This document shows, in pieces, positions 9,158 to 17,480 of a stretch of DNA of 64,000 nt (the first letter of the stretch is position 1; every line of letters starts with the position of its first letter). A program made the translations under genes and the position numbers. A model generated the notes under the pieces. That model was not told the origin of the DNA. It made no database searches and was given only the letters and a program-made list of their open reading frames with translations. Where the stretch lies: NCBI RefSeq assembly GCF_020615385.1, contig NZ_JAJAVB010000002.1:546265-610264 (forward strand). Reading direction: 5' to 3'. The stretch is from Jiella soli. Lineage in GTDB: Bacteria; Pseudomonadota; Alphaproteobacteria; Rhizobiales; Rhizobiaceae.

Positions 9158-10678
9158 TCACCCATCTGCGCCGCTCCGATGCTCGCGCGCGTCCAGCCAT
9201 GCGCCGAAGGCGGCGGTTTCGTCCGCCGTCAGCATCCGCGCATGCTTGGTGCGGCGTTCCAGGATGTCCTCGGCGAAGACCGCCCACTCCTCGGCGATCA
9301 GATATTCCGCTTCGCGCTCGTAGAAGAGCCCGCCGAAATGACGTCCCAAACCGGCAAGGCTGTCCGCCCCGGCGACGAGCCGCTCCGCCCGCGTCCCGTA
9401 GAGCCGGAGATAATGCCGGGCGAGTTCGTCCGGGAGCCATGGGTACTGGCGACGGAAATCCGCACCGAACCGGTCGAAGTCCGCGTCCGGCATGTCGCCG
9501 CCCGGCAATGGCGCCGTCGCGGTCCAGGCCGGCTTCATCTCGGGAAAGAACGGCTTCAGGCGGTCGAGACCACGCTCGGCCAGTTCGCGATAGGTGGTGA
9601 TCTTGCCGCCGAAGATCGACATAAGCGGCGCCTTGCCGTCTATCTGGTCGACGTCGAAGACATAGTCGCGCGTGACCGCCGAGGGATTGTCCGCCTCGTC
9701 CTCCAGAAGCGGGCGGACGCCCGAAAAGGCGTGCAGCACGTCGGAACGCGAAAGCTTCGTCCTCACGTAGCGGTTCACCGCCGCGAGGAGGTAGTCGATC
9801 TCGCGCTCCTCCACCGAGACGTCGCCCGCATCCCCCTCATAGGGGATGTCGGTCGTGCCGATCAGCGTGAGGTCGGTGAGATAGGGGTTGACGAAGATCA
9901 CCCGGCGATCGGTGTTCTGGAACAGATAGGCTTGGTCTCCCTCCCAGAATTTCCGGGTCACGATGTGGCTGCCCTTCACGAGACGCACGCGCCGCGACGA
10001 ATTGTTGCGCGTCACCGTCCGGATCACCTGGTCGACCCAGGGTCCGGCGGCGTTGACCACGCCCTTCGCGGCGAGGGTGAAGCGCGTCCCGTCCGCCGCC
10101 TTCAGCGTCGCCCTCCACAGATCGCCCTCGCGCGCGGCGGAAACCGCCTCGGTGCGGGTCAGGACAACCGCGCCCCTCTCCTTGGCATCGAGCGCGTTGA
10201 GGACGACGAGCCGGGCGTCGTCCACCCAGCAGTCGGAATATTCGAAGGCGCGGGTGAACTTCTCCTCGATGATCCGGCCTTCCGGCGCCGAGCGCAGGTC
10301 GAGCGAACGCGTGCCGGGCAGCGTTCGCCTGCCGCCGAGATGATCGTAGAGGAAGAGGCCCAGCCGGATCAGCCAGGCCGGCCGCTGCTCCGGAGAATGT
10401 GGCAGCACGAAGCGCATCGGCCAGATGATGTGCGGGGCCGTCTTGAGCAGCACCTCGCGCTCCTTCAGCGCCTCGCGGACCAGCCGGAACTCGTAATATT
10501 CGAGATAGCGCAGGCCGCCATGGACGAGCTTGCCGGAGCGCGAGCTGGTCCCCTCGGCGAGATCGCCCTTCTCGCAGAGAACGACCGAGAGCCCGCGGCC
10601 CGCGGCATCGCGGGCAATCCCCGCCCCGTTGACGCCGCCGCCGATGACCAGAAGGTCGACGCTGCCGAGATCGCGCAT
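9158..10678 (-). CDS. GlpD/EryB-like FAD-dependent polyol-phosphate dehydrogenase
   Basis: 506 residues of the membrane-associated glycerol-3-phosphate dehydrogenase family: the N-terminal FAD fold GGGVNGAGIARDAAGRG begins near residue 13, followed by GTSSRSGKLVHGGLRYL and a C-terminal domain with FGGKITTYRELAERGL. GlpD oxidises sn-glycerol-3-phosphate to DHAP and passes electrons to quinone; the close relative EryB oxidises erythritol-4-phosphate in rhizobia and Brucella. Sequence alone does not separate the two. As last gene of an operon with an EryA-like kinase and a FucA-like aldolase, 14 bases after the aldolase gene, oxidation of a polyol phosphate to a ketose phosphate fits better than plain glycerol metabolism. 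Confidence 0.9.
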   Translation of the reverse strand: MRDLGSVDLLVIGGGVNGAGIARDAAGRGLSVVLCEKGDLAEGTSSRSGKLVHGGLRYLEYYEFRLVREALKEREVLLKTAPHIIWPMRFVLPHSPEQRPAWLIRLGLFLYDHLGGRRTLPGTRSLDLRSAPEGRIIEEKFTRAFEYSDCWVDDARLVVLNALDAKERGAVVLTRTEAVSAAREGDLWRATLKAADGTRFTLAAKGVVNAAGPWVDQVIRTVTRNNSSRRVRLVKGSHIVTRKFWEGDQAYLFQNTDRRVIFVNPYLTDLTLIGTTDIPYEGDAGDVSVEEREIDYLLAAVNRYVRTKLSRSDVLHAFSGVRPLLEDEADNPSAVTRDYVFDVDQIDGKAPLMSIFGGKITTYRELAERGLDRLKPFFPEMKPAWTATAPLPGGDMPDADFDRFGADFRRQYPWLPDELARHYLRLYGTRAERLVAGADSLAGLGRHFGGLFYEREAEYLIAEEWAVFAEDILERRTKHARMLTADETAAFGAWLDAREHRSGADG

Positions 10679-10692
10679 CGGCCGGTCGGCGC

Positions 10693-11370
10693 TCAGGCCG
10701 CGTTCTTCTTGTCGTGATCCTGCAGGCCGTAGGACCCGAAGGACTTCACCGTCTCGTCGATCGCCTCCTTGGGAAGCAGCACCGGCCCGCCGATCAGGAG
10801 CGTGTGGTAGTACTGCTTGGCGATGGTCTCGAGCTCGACGGCGAGCCACATCGCCTTGTCGAGATTGGCGCCGGTGGCGATCATGCCGTGATTGGCGAGG
10901 AGGCAACCCGTGCGATCCTCCAGCGCCCGCAGCGCCGCCTCGGACAGCTCCTTCGTGCCGAATGTCGCATAGTCGGCGACGCGGATGTCCATGCCGCCGA
11001 AGGCCGCCATCATGTAGTGGCAGGCGGGGATCGGCTTGCGGGCGATGGCGAGCACGGTGGCATAGGTCGAATGGGTGTGGACGATGCCGCCGACATCCGC
11101 CCGCGCCCGCATGATGTCGAGATGGAAGCGCCACTCGGTGGACGGCTTCAGCGGCCCCTCCCACGAGCCGTAATCGCCTTCCAGCGGCATCGCGGCAATC
11201 ATCTCCGGCGTCATCGAATCATAGGGCGTCGCCGAGGGCGTGATCAGCATCCTGTCGCCCGAGCGGGCCGAGATGTTGCCCGACGTGCCCTGGTTGAGGC
11301 CGCTCGCATTCATCCAGCGGGCCTTCTCGACCATCGCCTTGCGCAGGGAGGTTTCGCTCTTGTTGGCCAT
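10693..11370 (-). CDS. Class II aldolase, L-fuculose-1-phosphate aldolase (FucA)-like
   Basis: 225 residues, close in length and pattern to E. coli FucA across the whole chain (GLNQGTSGNIS, STEWRFH, HYMMAAFGG, YATFGTKELS). Zinc ligands His98, His100 (HTHS) and His161 and catalytic Glu79 are present. FucA cleaves ketose-1-phosphates to DHAP and an aldehyde; homologues called Ald2 or DrdA cleave methylthioribulose- or 5-deoxyribulose-1-phosphate. The ATG at 11370 follows AAGGAG by 8 bases and is preferred over a GTG three codons upstream. It sits between the hydroxyacid dehydrogenase and GlpD-like genes. Substrate unknown; DHAP as product is a strong family-based inference. Confidence 0.9.
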   Translation of the reverse strand: MANKSETSLRKAMVEKARWMNASGLNQGTSGNISARSGDRMLITPSATPYDSMTPEMIAAMPLEGDYGSWEGPLKPSTEWRFHLDIMRARADVGGIVHTHSTYATVLAIARKPIPACHYMMAAFGGMDIRVADYATFGTKELSEAALRALEDRTGCLLANHGMIATGANLDKAMWLAVELETIAKQYYHTLLIGGPVLLPKEAIDETVKSFGSYGLQDHDKKNAA

Positions 11371-11419
11371 GTCTGTCACTCCTTGACGGGAAAGTCTGCC
11401 ATGCGGGCGCCGGGCCGCA

Positions 11420-12463
11420 TCAGCAGGGATTGACCGGCGGCTCGCCGGAGAGATAGCGGCGCACCTCCTCGCCGGCCTGACCTGCCGCGATCTTCACGGT
11501 CCTCAGCGAGGCGCCGGCGATATGCGGCGTCAGCGTCACGTTCGGCATTGTCAGGAGCCGCCAGTCCGCCGGCACCGGCTCGATGGCGAAGGTCTCCAGC
11601 ATGGCTCCGCGCAGATGGCCGCGCTCCAGCGCGTCGGCGAGCGCCTCATAGTCGACCAGCGGGCCGCGCGCGGTGTTGACGAAGCTCGCGCCGGTCTTCA
11701 TGCGGGCGAAGGCATCGGCGTCGAACATGCCGGTGGTTTCGGCGGTGACGCGCGGATGCAGCGTCACGACGTCCGAGCGCGCGAGCAGGTCGCCGAGCGC
11801 GACGTGCTCGACCCCGGCCTCGGCATCGTCGCGCGAGAGCTGGACATAGGGGTCGGTGACGACGATCCGGCAGCCGAACGCGCGAAGGAGCTTCACAACC
11901 CGCGTGCCGATCTGGCCGTAGCCGACGACGCCGACCGTCATCTCCGACAGTTCCCGCCCGGTCGTATCGGCGCGGTAGAGATCGCCGCGCCAGTCGCCGC
12001 GCCGCAGCGCATCGTGGCCGCGGGAAATGTTGCGCGTCTCGGCGAGAATCGCGCCGATCGTGAACTCGGCGACGGCGCCGGCATTGCGCCCCGGCGTGTT
12101 GACGACCCTCACCCGATGCTCGCGCGCGGCCTCCATGTCGATATTGACCGGGCCGCCGCGCGAGACCGCGACGAACTTCAGCGACGGCAGCCGCTCGAAC
12201 ATTTCCCGCGAGAGCGGCGCGAGATGGGTGACCAGCAGCTCGGCCTCGCCGATCATCGCGATCGTCTCCTCGGCGCTCCCCTGATACTCCTTCAGCCCGG
12301 CGAGGCCGGCGACGGCATAGCCGTGCTCCATCGGCTCGTCCGGCCAGGGCAATGTGTGGCGGTCCACCGCAAGCTCGCGGCCGCCGCAGGCTTCCTCGAT
12401 CGCCGCGGCGAACATGTCCGGCAGCATGAAATTGTCGCCGATGATCGCGATGCACCGGGCCAT
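11420..12463 (-). CDS. D-isomer-specific 2-hydroxyacid dehydrogenase (SerA-like)
   Basis: 347 residues. The NAD-binding Rossmann motif VGVVGYGQIGTRV lies near residue 165. The catalytic triad is visible as Arg in NTARGPLVDY, Glu in ETFAIEP and His in LTPHIAGAS. The family interconverts 2-keto and D-2-hydroxy acids in the cytoplasm (phosphoglycerate, glyoxylate/hydroxypyruvate, erythronate-type substrates). Its start overlaps the kinase stop by one base (TGATG), so it belongs to the polyol operon. It might process the oxidised aldehyde fragment released by the downstream aldolase, for example glycolate/glyoxylate, but nothing in the sequence fixes the substrate. Confidence 0.87.
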   Translation of the reverse strand: MARCIAIIGDNFMLPDMFAAAIEEACGGRELAVDRHTLPWPDEPMEHGYAVAGLAGLKEYQGSAEETIAMIGEAELLVTHLAPLSREMFERLPSLKFVAVSRGGPVNIDMEAAREHRVRVVNTPGRNAGAVAEFTIGAILAETRNISRGHDALRRGDWRGDLYRADTTGRELSEMTVGVVGYGQIGTRVVKLLRAFGCRIVVTDPYVQLSRDDAEAGVEHVALGDLLARSDVVTLHPRVTAETTGMFDADAFARMKTGASFVNTARGPLVDYEALADALERGHLRGAMLETFAIEPVPADWRLLTMPNVTLTPHIAGASLRTVKIAAGQAGEEVRRYLSGEPPVNPC

Positions 12464-14043
12464 CACGCCGCTCCCCTCGCCAAAACACCCGCCCGCAGTG
12501 AAGCGAGGCGGCTCCACACGGGCGGCAGGGTCCGCCTGATATGCTGATAGAGACCGAAGGCCTCGTCGTAACAGGGCGCCAGCGCTTCGTCCGGGAGCGT
12601 CTCGGCCGACAGCCTCCCGTCCATCCAGACCGCGCTGCACTGTTCCAGCGTCTCGAACAGGCCGAGCGAGAGCGCCGCGATCATCGCGGCACCGGCCGCG
12701 CCCGCCTCCTCCCGCTCGACATGGCGCACCGGACAAGAGAGGACGCTGGCGAGGATGGCACGCATCGCCTTGGAGCGCGCCGCTCCCCCGGTCACCCGCA
12801 GTTCGTCCGGCAGGCCGCCGGCGCCCTCGAAGCAGTCGCGGGCGGCGAAGGCGAGGCCCTCGAACACGGCCCGCATCAGATCGTCGAAATTCGCCCGGCT
12901 GTGAAGGCCGGTGAACTGCGCCCGGGCGAGCGGATCCATGAACGGCCCGCGCTCGCCGGCCTCCGAGATATAGGGGTGGTAGATCGCCGACAGCGGTTCG
13001 GCCCGGGTCACCCGCTCATCGAGGCGAGCGATCAGCGAGCGACGGTCCCGCTCCAGCCCCTCAGTCTCCAGGACGCTCTCGGCGAGGCCGACGATCCAGT
13101 CGATGTTGAGCGTCGCCGCCATGTTCGACTGGAACTGCGTCAGCGCGGTCTCGGAGGGCAGCGGGATGACATAGCCGCTGCGCTGCGGATTGGGGACGAC
13201 CTCCGAGGGCCCGGCGACGTAGCGCATGTGGATTCCCGTCGAGCCGAGGATCGACAGGCCGAGATTGCGCTTGTCCCCGACGAGGCCGCCGCCGATACCC
13301 GTCGCGACGATGTCGACATAGCCGAGCACGATCGGAATGCCGGCCGCAAGGCCCGATGCCCCCGCGACCTCCGCGAGCAGCGGATGCGACGTACGGCGGC
13401 CGTCGATCATCGGCGGCAGCAGCCGTCGCAGGCCTGCAAGGCCGAGATTGTCGATCACCGCGTCGCTGTAGTCGCGGGTCCGGTAATCGCCGAAGGTGAA
13501 CTGGGCCTCCGAGACGTCGGTGACGCGCTCGCCGGTCATGCGGAAATAGAGCCAGTCCTTGCAGTGCATGGCGCTCGCCGCCCGCTCGATGAGCTGCGGG
13601 AAGCGGCGCTTCATCACCATCAGCTGGATGCTTTGCTGGCAGGTGCTGATGCCGGTGCCGGTGTGCTCGTAATGAAGGGCATGCGCCGCGCTCGCCGCGA
13701 AGCGCCGCGCCTCCTCAGCGCCGCGCGCGTCGAGCCACAGCCAGGCGGGTGCGACCGGCTCTCCCTCGGCATCGACGAGCCAGGTGCCATCGCCCTGCCC
13801 GGTGATGCCGATCGCGGCGATATCCTTCGCGCGCGGGCCCAGTTGCTCGGACAGATCCTTAAGGGTCGCGACGGTGTCCCGCCATGTCCTCGCCATGTCC
13901 TGCTCGACGCCGCCGCCGTCGACCTGCCGGTAGAGGTTCGGGCGGGCGGCGCTCGCAATCTGCTCGCCCTCGGCCGTGAAGGCGACGGACTTGATCACCG
14001 AAGTCCCTGCATCGATGCCGACGAGGATCGGACCGCCGGTCAT
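12463..14043 (-). CDS. FGGY-family sugar/polyol kinase, EryA (erythritol kinase)-like
   Basis: 526 residues with both FGGY halves: the phosphate-binding start GIDAGTSVIKSVAF at residues 8-21, TGQGDGTWL near residue 90, HCKDWLYFRMTGERVTD near residue 165, and the C-terminal RVTGGAARSKAMR plus EEAGAAGAAM. The GGGVEQDM and QGDGTW segments are as I recall them in rhizobial EryA rather than in GlpK, XylB or LsrK. It should phosphorylate an imported polyol or sugar with ATP. Its start overlaps the end of the ABC ATPase gene by 4 nt (ATGA), so uptake and phosphorylation are co-translated. Exact substrate not determined. Confidence 0.88.
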   Translation of the reverse strand: MTGGPILVGIDAGTSVIKSVAFTAEGEQIASAARPNLYRQVDGGGVEQDMARTWRDTVATLKDLSEQLGPRAKDIAAIGITGQGDGTWLVDAEGEPVAPAWLWLDARGAEEARRFAASAAHALHYEHTGTGISTCQQSIQLMVMKRRFPQLIERAASAMHCKDWLYFRMTGERVTDVSEAQFTFGDYRTRDYSDAVIDNLGLAGLRRLLPPMIDGRRTSHPLLAEVAGASGLAAGIPIVLGYVDIVATGIGGGLVGDKRNLGLSILGSTGIHMRYVAGPSEVVPNPQRSGYVIPLPSETALTQFQSNMAATLNIDWIVGLAESVLETEGLERDRRSLIARLDERVTRAEPLSAIYHPYISEAGERGPFMDPLARAQFTGLHSRANFDDLMRAVFEGLAFAARDCFEGAGGLPDELRVTGGAARSKAMRAILASVLSCPVRHVEREEAGAAGAAMIAALSLGLFETLEQCSAVWMDGRLSAETLPDEALAPCYDEAFGLYQHIRRTLPPVWSRLASLRAGVLARGAA

Positions 14044-15179
14044 GCCCCCGCCCCGTTCGCTGCAACGCGGCGCCCATGCGCCAGCGCCTGGCCTTGCGAG
14101 GCGAAGACATGCAGGCGATCGGCCGGAACGTCGACGCGGATCGCCGCGCCGACGCGAGCCGCAAAACGATCCGGGATGGTGGCGACGATGACGCCGCCGC
14201 CGAAGGACGATTCCAGATGCGTCTGGTCGCCGATCCATTGATTGGAGACGATCTCGGCCGGCGCGCCCTCCGACCCGACGACGACATCCGACGGCCGAAC
14301 GCCGACCACGACCTCGCCCTGCCGCGCCATCAGGCCGAGGACCTCGTCGCTGACGGCGCCGGCCTCGTAGCCGAAGAGTTCCTCACCCTCCGACCGCAAG
14401 GACAGCCGTCCGCCGGAAATTGCCGGCTTGACCCGGTAGACGTTCATCGGCGGCTCGCCGATGAAGGTGCCGACGAAGAGGTTCGCCGGCGCGTTCTTGA
14501 GCTCGGCCGGCGAGGCGAACTGCTGCAGGACGCCGCCTTCCATGACCGCGATCCGGTCGGCCAGAGCATTCGCTTCGGTCTGGTCGTGGGTAACGAGGAT
14601 CGCGGTCAGCCCGTGCTCGCGCAGATAGCGCTTCAGCCGGCCGCGCAGGACGGCGCGCAGCTGCGGTTCGAGCTGGCCCATCGGCTCGTCGAGAAGATAG
14701 AGTTCCGCCTTGCGGACGAGGGCCCGGCCAAGGCTCGCGCGCTGCTGCTGGCCGGCGGAGACCGTCGAAGGGTAGCGGTCGAGATGCGGCTCGAGTTCCA
14801 AGAGCCGCGCGATCTCCTGCACCCGCCGATCGGTCTCGGCGCTGCCGAGCTTCTCGGCCTTCAGCGCGAAGGCGATGTTCTCGCGCAGCGTCAGCGGCGG
14901 ATAGAGCGAATAGCCCTCGAAGGCCATGGCAACGCCGCGCTGGGCCGGCGGCAGCTCGTGGATCCGCCGCTCGCCGATGAAGATCTCGCCCTTGGTCACC
15001 TCCTCGAAGCCGGCGATCATGCGTAGCGTCGAGGTCTTGCCGCAGCCGGAGGATCCGAGCAGCGCGACGATCTCGCCCGGCGCGATCCTTATCGAGAAGT
15101 CGCGGACCGCATAGATCGGGTTCTTGTTCCTGGCGCCGTAGACCTTGTTGACGGCGTCGAGGACGACTTGCGCGGTCAT
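14040..15179 (-). CDS. Carbohydrate ABC transporter ATP-binding subunit (CUT1/MalK type), first of two
   Basis: 379 residues: NBD with Walker A GSSGCGKTS near residue 42, Walker B LYLLDEP and H-loop LVTHDQTEA, then a C-terminal MalK/UgpC-type TOBE regulatory domain from about residue 240. Two positions are unusual: the Q-loop reads AFEGYSLYP (Glu where Gln is expected) and the signature reads VSAGQ instead of LSGGQ. It is encoded beside a second ATPase (15478-16605) that has complementary substitutions, so the importer probably uses a heterodimeric motor, as described for the rhizobial glycerol transporter GlpS/GlpT. It overlaps the kinase gene. Confidence 0.92.
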   Translation of the reverse strand: MTAQVVLDAVNKVYGARNKNPIYAVRDFSIRIAPGEIVALLGSSGCGKTSTLRMIAGFEEVTKGEIFIGERRIHELPPAQRGVAMAFEGYSLYPPLTLRENIAFALKAEKLGSAETDRRVQEIARLLELEPHLDRYPSTVSAGQQQRASLGRALVRKAELYLLDEPMGQLEPQLRAVLRGRLKRYLREHGLTAILVTHDQTEANALADRIAVMEGGVLQQFASPAELKNAPANLFVGTFIGEPPMNVYRVKPAISGGRLSLRSEGEELFGYEAGAVSDEVLGLMARQGEVVVGVRPSDVVVGSEGAPAEIVSNQWIGDQTHLESSFGGGVIVATIPDRFAARVGAAIRVDVPADRLHVFASQGQALAHGRRVAANGAGA

Positions 15180-15245
15180 TTGAGGTCCCTCGCGGGCGTC
15201 TTGGGAAAAGCATCGCGACAGGTCGTGCTCAAGCTGCGGCTGATC

Positions 15246-15425
15246 TCACCCCCCTCTGTCCTGCCGGACATCTCCCCCACAAGGGGGGAGATTGGAAGCT
15301 CCGACCGGTTGCCCAAACCACAGGAGTCTGCGGAAGCTTCGGCTTTCGATGTCTCACGCCGGCGTTGGGGAGAGCTCGATTTCCCCCCTTGTGGGGGAGA
15401 TGGGCGGCAGCCCAGAGGGGGGTGC
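15246..15425. repeat. Long palindromic intergenic repeat between the two ABC ATPase genes
   Basis: Two arms of about 49 bases (15246-15294 and 15377-15425) are imperfect reverse complements. The core CTCCCCCACAAGGGGGGA is preserved and each arm is itself a small palindrome. The element fills most of the 298-base gap between two co-directional genes of one operon. Neither arm codes and no transposase is near. It resembles the dispersed palindromic units common in rhizobial genomes, and could form a long hairpin in the transcript that changes expression of the downstream genes. Confidence 0.85.
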
Positions 15426-15477
15426 AACGCGGCCATAGCGAGAGAAGAAGACGGCGACATCATTTCATCCCTCATCC

Positions 15478-16605
15478 TCACAGGTTTTCCTGCGACGCCG
15501 GACCCGCAAATTCGGATTCTCGCGACGCGATCCGCCGGCCGCTCTGGCGGTCGAAGACAATCAGCGCGGCCGGGTCGGCGGCGACATGGCCATGCGCACC
15601 CTCCTCCATCGCCGCACCGTCCGGCTCGCGCGAGGTGTAGAGTTCGCGGCCGTCCTCGGTGACGAGCAGGCGCACCATGCGGTCGTTGAGCGGCAGGAGC
15701 GCGGCGACGCGGACCTTGAACGCGCCCTCGGCTCCTTCCGAAGCGAAACCGACATGCTCGGGCCTGACGCCGATGGTGACGCTGCGGCCGGCAGCCTGCT
15801 CGAAGCCCGACGGAAGCGGCAGCCGTGCCCTTCCGGTGACGGCGGCCGTATGGCGGCCAATCATCTCCACACCGGCCTCGAAGAGGTTGATCCCGGGATC
15901 GCCGAACAGTTCGGCGACCTCGATATTCGCCGGCCGGTCGTAGATCTCTTCCGGGGTTCCGATCTGCGCGATCTTGCCGCGAAGGAGGACGGCGATCCTG
16001 TCTCCCAGCGCCATCGCCTCGCGGAAGTCCTGGGTCACGTAGAGGACGGTCGAGCCGAAGCGCTGAAGGAGGCGCGGCAGTTCGAGCCGCATCTCGAAGC
16101 GCAGCTTGGCGTCGACATTGCGCAAGGGGTCGTCGAGGAGAAGGATCTTCGGGGCCGCGACCAGCGCCCTGGCGAGCGCGGTCCGCTGCTTCTGCCCGTT
16201 CGACAATGCCCGCGGCGCATGGCCGAGCACATGGTCGATCTTCAGGAGCTTGGCGATCTGGTGGACGCCTTCGGCCACCTTCTCCCGGCCGAGCCGCTGC
16301 GCAACGAGCGGGCTCGCGATGTTGTCGAAGGCCGTCATGTGCGGAAACAGCGCGAAGTTCTGGAACGCCATGCCGACGGCGCGGTCCTCCGGCGCGATGT
16401 CGATCAGATCCTCGCCGTCGGCGAGGATGGCGCCCTCCTCCGGCTCCGCCATGCCGGCTATGAGGCGCAGGAGCACCGTCTTTCCCGCGCCGGAGGGGCC
16501 GAAGACGGAGACGATCTCGCCGTCGGCGACGCTGAGCGACACCTGGTCGAGCACGGTCTCCTTGCCGTAGCGCTTGGTGACGCGGTCGAGGGTGAGGGTC
16601 GCCAT
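15478..16605 (-). CDS. Carbohydrate ABC transporter ATP-binding subunit, second and catalytically degenerate
   Basis: 375 residues: NBD with Walker A GPSGAGKTV near residue 38, a normal Q-loop (AFQNFALFP), and a C-terminal TOBE region from about 240. The signature is LSNGQ, Walker B ends LLLDDP (Asp instead of the catalytic Glu) and the H-loop reads YVTQDF (Gln codon at 16030-16032 where His is normal). This subunit is therefore likely weak in hydrolysis and would depend on the partner ATPase at 14040-15179. It starts 5 bases after the second permease gene. ATG at 16605 gives MATLTLDRVTKRYG. Confidence 0.92.
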   Translation of the reverse strand: MATLTLDRVTKRYGKETVLDQVSLSVADGEIVSVFGPSGAGKTVLLRLIAGMAEPEEGAILADGEDLIDIAPEDRAVGMAFQNFALFPHMTAFDNIASPLVAQRLGREKVAEGVHQIAKLLKIDHVLGHAPRALSNGQKQRTALARALVAAPKILLLDDPLRNVDAKLRFEMRLELPRLLQRFGSTVLYVTQDFREAMALGDRIAVLLRGKIAQIGTPEEIYDRPANIEVAELFGDPGINLFEAGVEMIGRHTAAVTGRARLPLPSGFEQAAGRSVTIGVRPEHVGFASEGAEGAFKVRVAALLPLNDRMVRLLVTEDGRELYTSREPDGAAMEEGAHGHVAADPAALIVFDRQSGRRIASRESEFAGPASQENL

Positions 16606-16610
16606 GAGGA

Positions 16611-17468
16611 TCAGCCTTTCACCGCGCCGAGGGACAGGCCCTCGACGAGGTAGCGCTGGGCGAAGAGCGCCAGCGCCAGGGTCGGCGCGATCGAGATGAC
16701 CACGGCGGCGGCGATCTGGCCGTACTGGATGCCGGAGGCGGTGACGAAGGCGAGCGCGCCGACGGTCACCGGCTGCTTGTCGGCGGAGGCGAGCACCAGC
16801 GCGAAGACGAAATTGTTCCAGGCGAAGATGAAGGACAGGAGCGCGGCCGCCGCGATCCCGGGCATGGCCAGCGGGATCGATATCTTCAGGAAGGAGCGCA
16901 GCCAGGAATGGCCGGCGATGCGGTAGGCGTGCTCGATGTCCGGGCTGATGTCCTCGAAATAGCCGCGCACGATCCACAGGATCAAAGGCAGGGTGATCAG
17001 CTGATAGACCCAGATCAGGCCGAGATAGGTGTTGGCGAGGCCGATCTGCTGGAAATAGATCGTCAGCGGCAGGAGCACGAGCAGCGGCGGCGCGAACTTG
17101 AAGGACAGGAGGGTGAAGGCGATGTCCTCGGAGAAGCGGAACTTGTAGCGCGCGAAGGCATAGGCCGCCGGCACGGCAAGCAGCAGCGAGAGGGCGACCG
17201 AGGCGACCGAGAGGATCAGGCTGTTCAGGAGGTTCTGCATGAAGGCGAGCTTCAGGATGCCGCTCGCGGTCTTCAATTCGCCGGTGATCAGCGAGACGTA
17301 GTTCTCCAGCGTCGGCGAGAAGAGGATGCTCGGTGGGATCCTGAGGATCTGCGCATTGGTCTGGAAGCTCATCAGGAGAATCCAGAAGATCGGAAAGAGG
17401 AAGAAGGTCAGCGCGAAGGTGATGAGGATACCGCGGACGATGCGCTCGCCGGTGGATGTGTGCTGCAT
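16611..17468 (-). CDS. Carbohydrate ABC transporter permease (MalG type)
   Basis: 285 residues with six predicted membrane segments, the first at FALTFFLFPIFWILLMSF. The EAA loop, where the ATPase docks, is the segment IEHAYRIAGHSWLRSFLKI near residue 190. This is the MalG/UgpE-like inner-membrane half of a CUT1 importer. It lies 12 bases after the first permease and 5 bases before the second ATPase gene, giving the order binding protein, permease, permease, ATPase, ATPase. Such systems in rhizobia import glycerol, mannitol/sorbitol or other polyols. Confidence 0.93.
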   Translation of the reverse strand: MQHTSTGERIVRGILITFALTFFLFPIFWILLMSFQTNAQILRIPPSILFSPTLENYVSLITGELKTASGILKLAFMQNLLNSLILSVASVALSLLLAVPAAYAFARYKFRFSEDIAFTLLSFKFAPPLLVLLPLTIYFQQIGLANTYLGLIWVYQLITLPLILWIVRGYFEDISPDIEHAYRIAGHSWLRSFLKISIPLAMPGIAAAALLSFIFAWNNFVFALVLASADKQPVTVGALAFVTASGIQYGQIAAAVVISIAPTLALALFAQRYLVEGLSLGAVKG

Positions 17469-17480
17469 GTCTTCCTCCCC

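Noticed and set aside
15246-15425. Insertion sequence with terminal inverted repeats
   Set aside because: Only about 180 bases long, no transposase, no target duplication seen; a palindromic repeat unit is the simpler reading. The same applies to 46364-46483.
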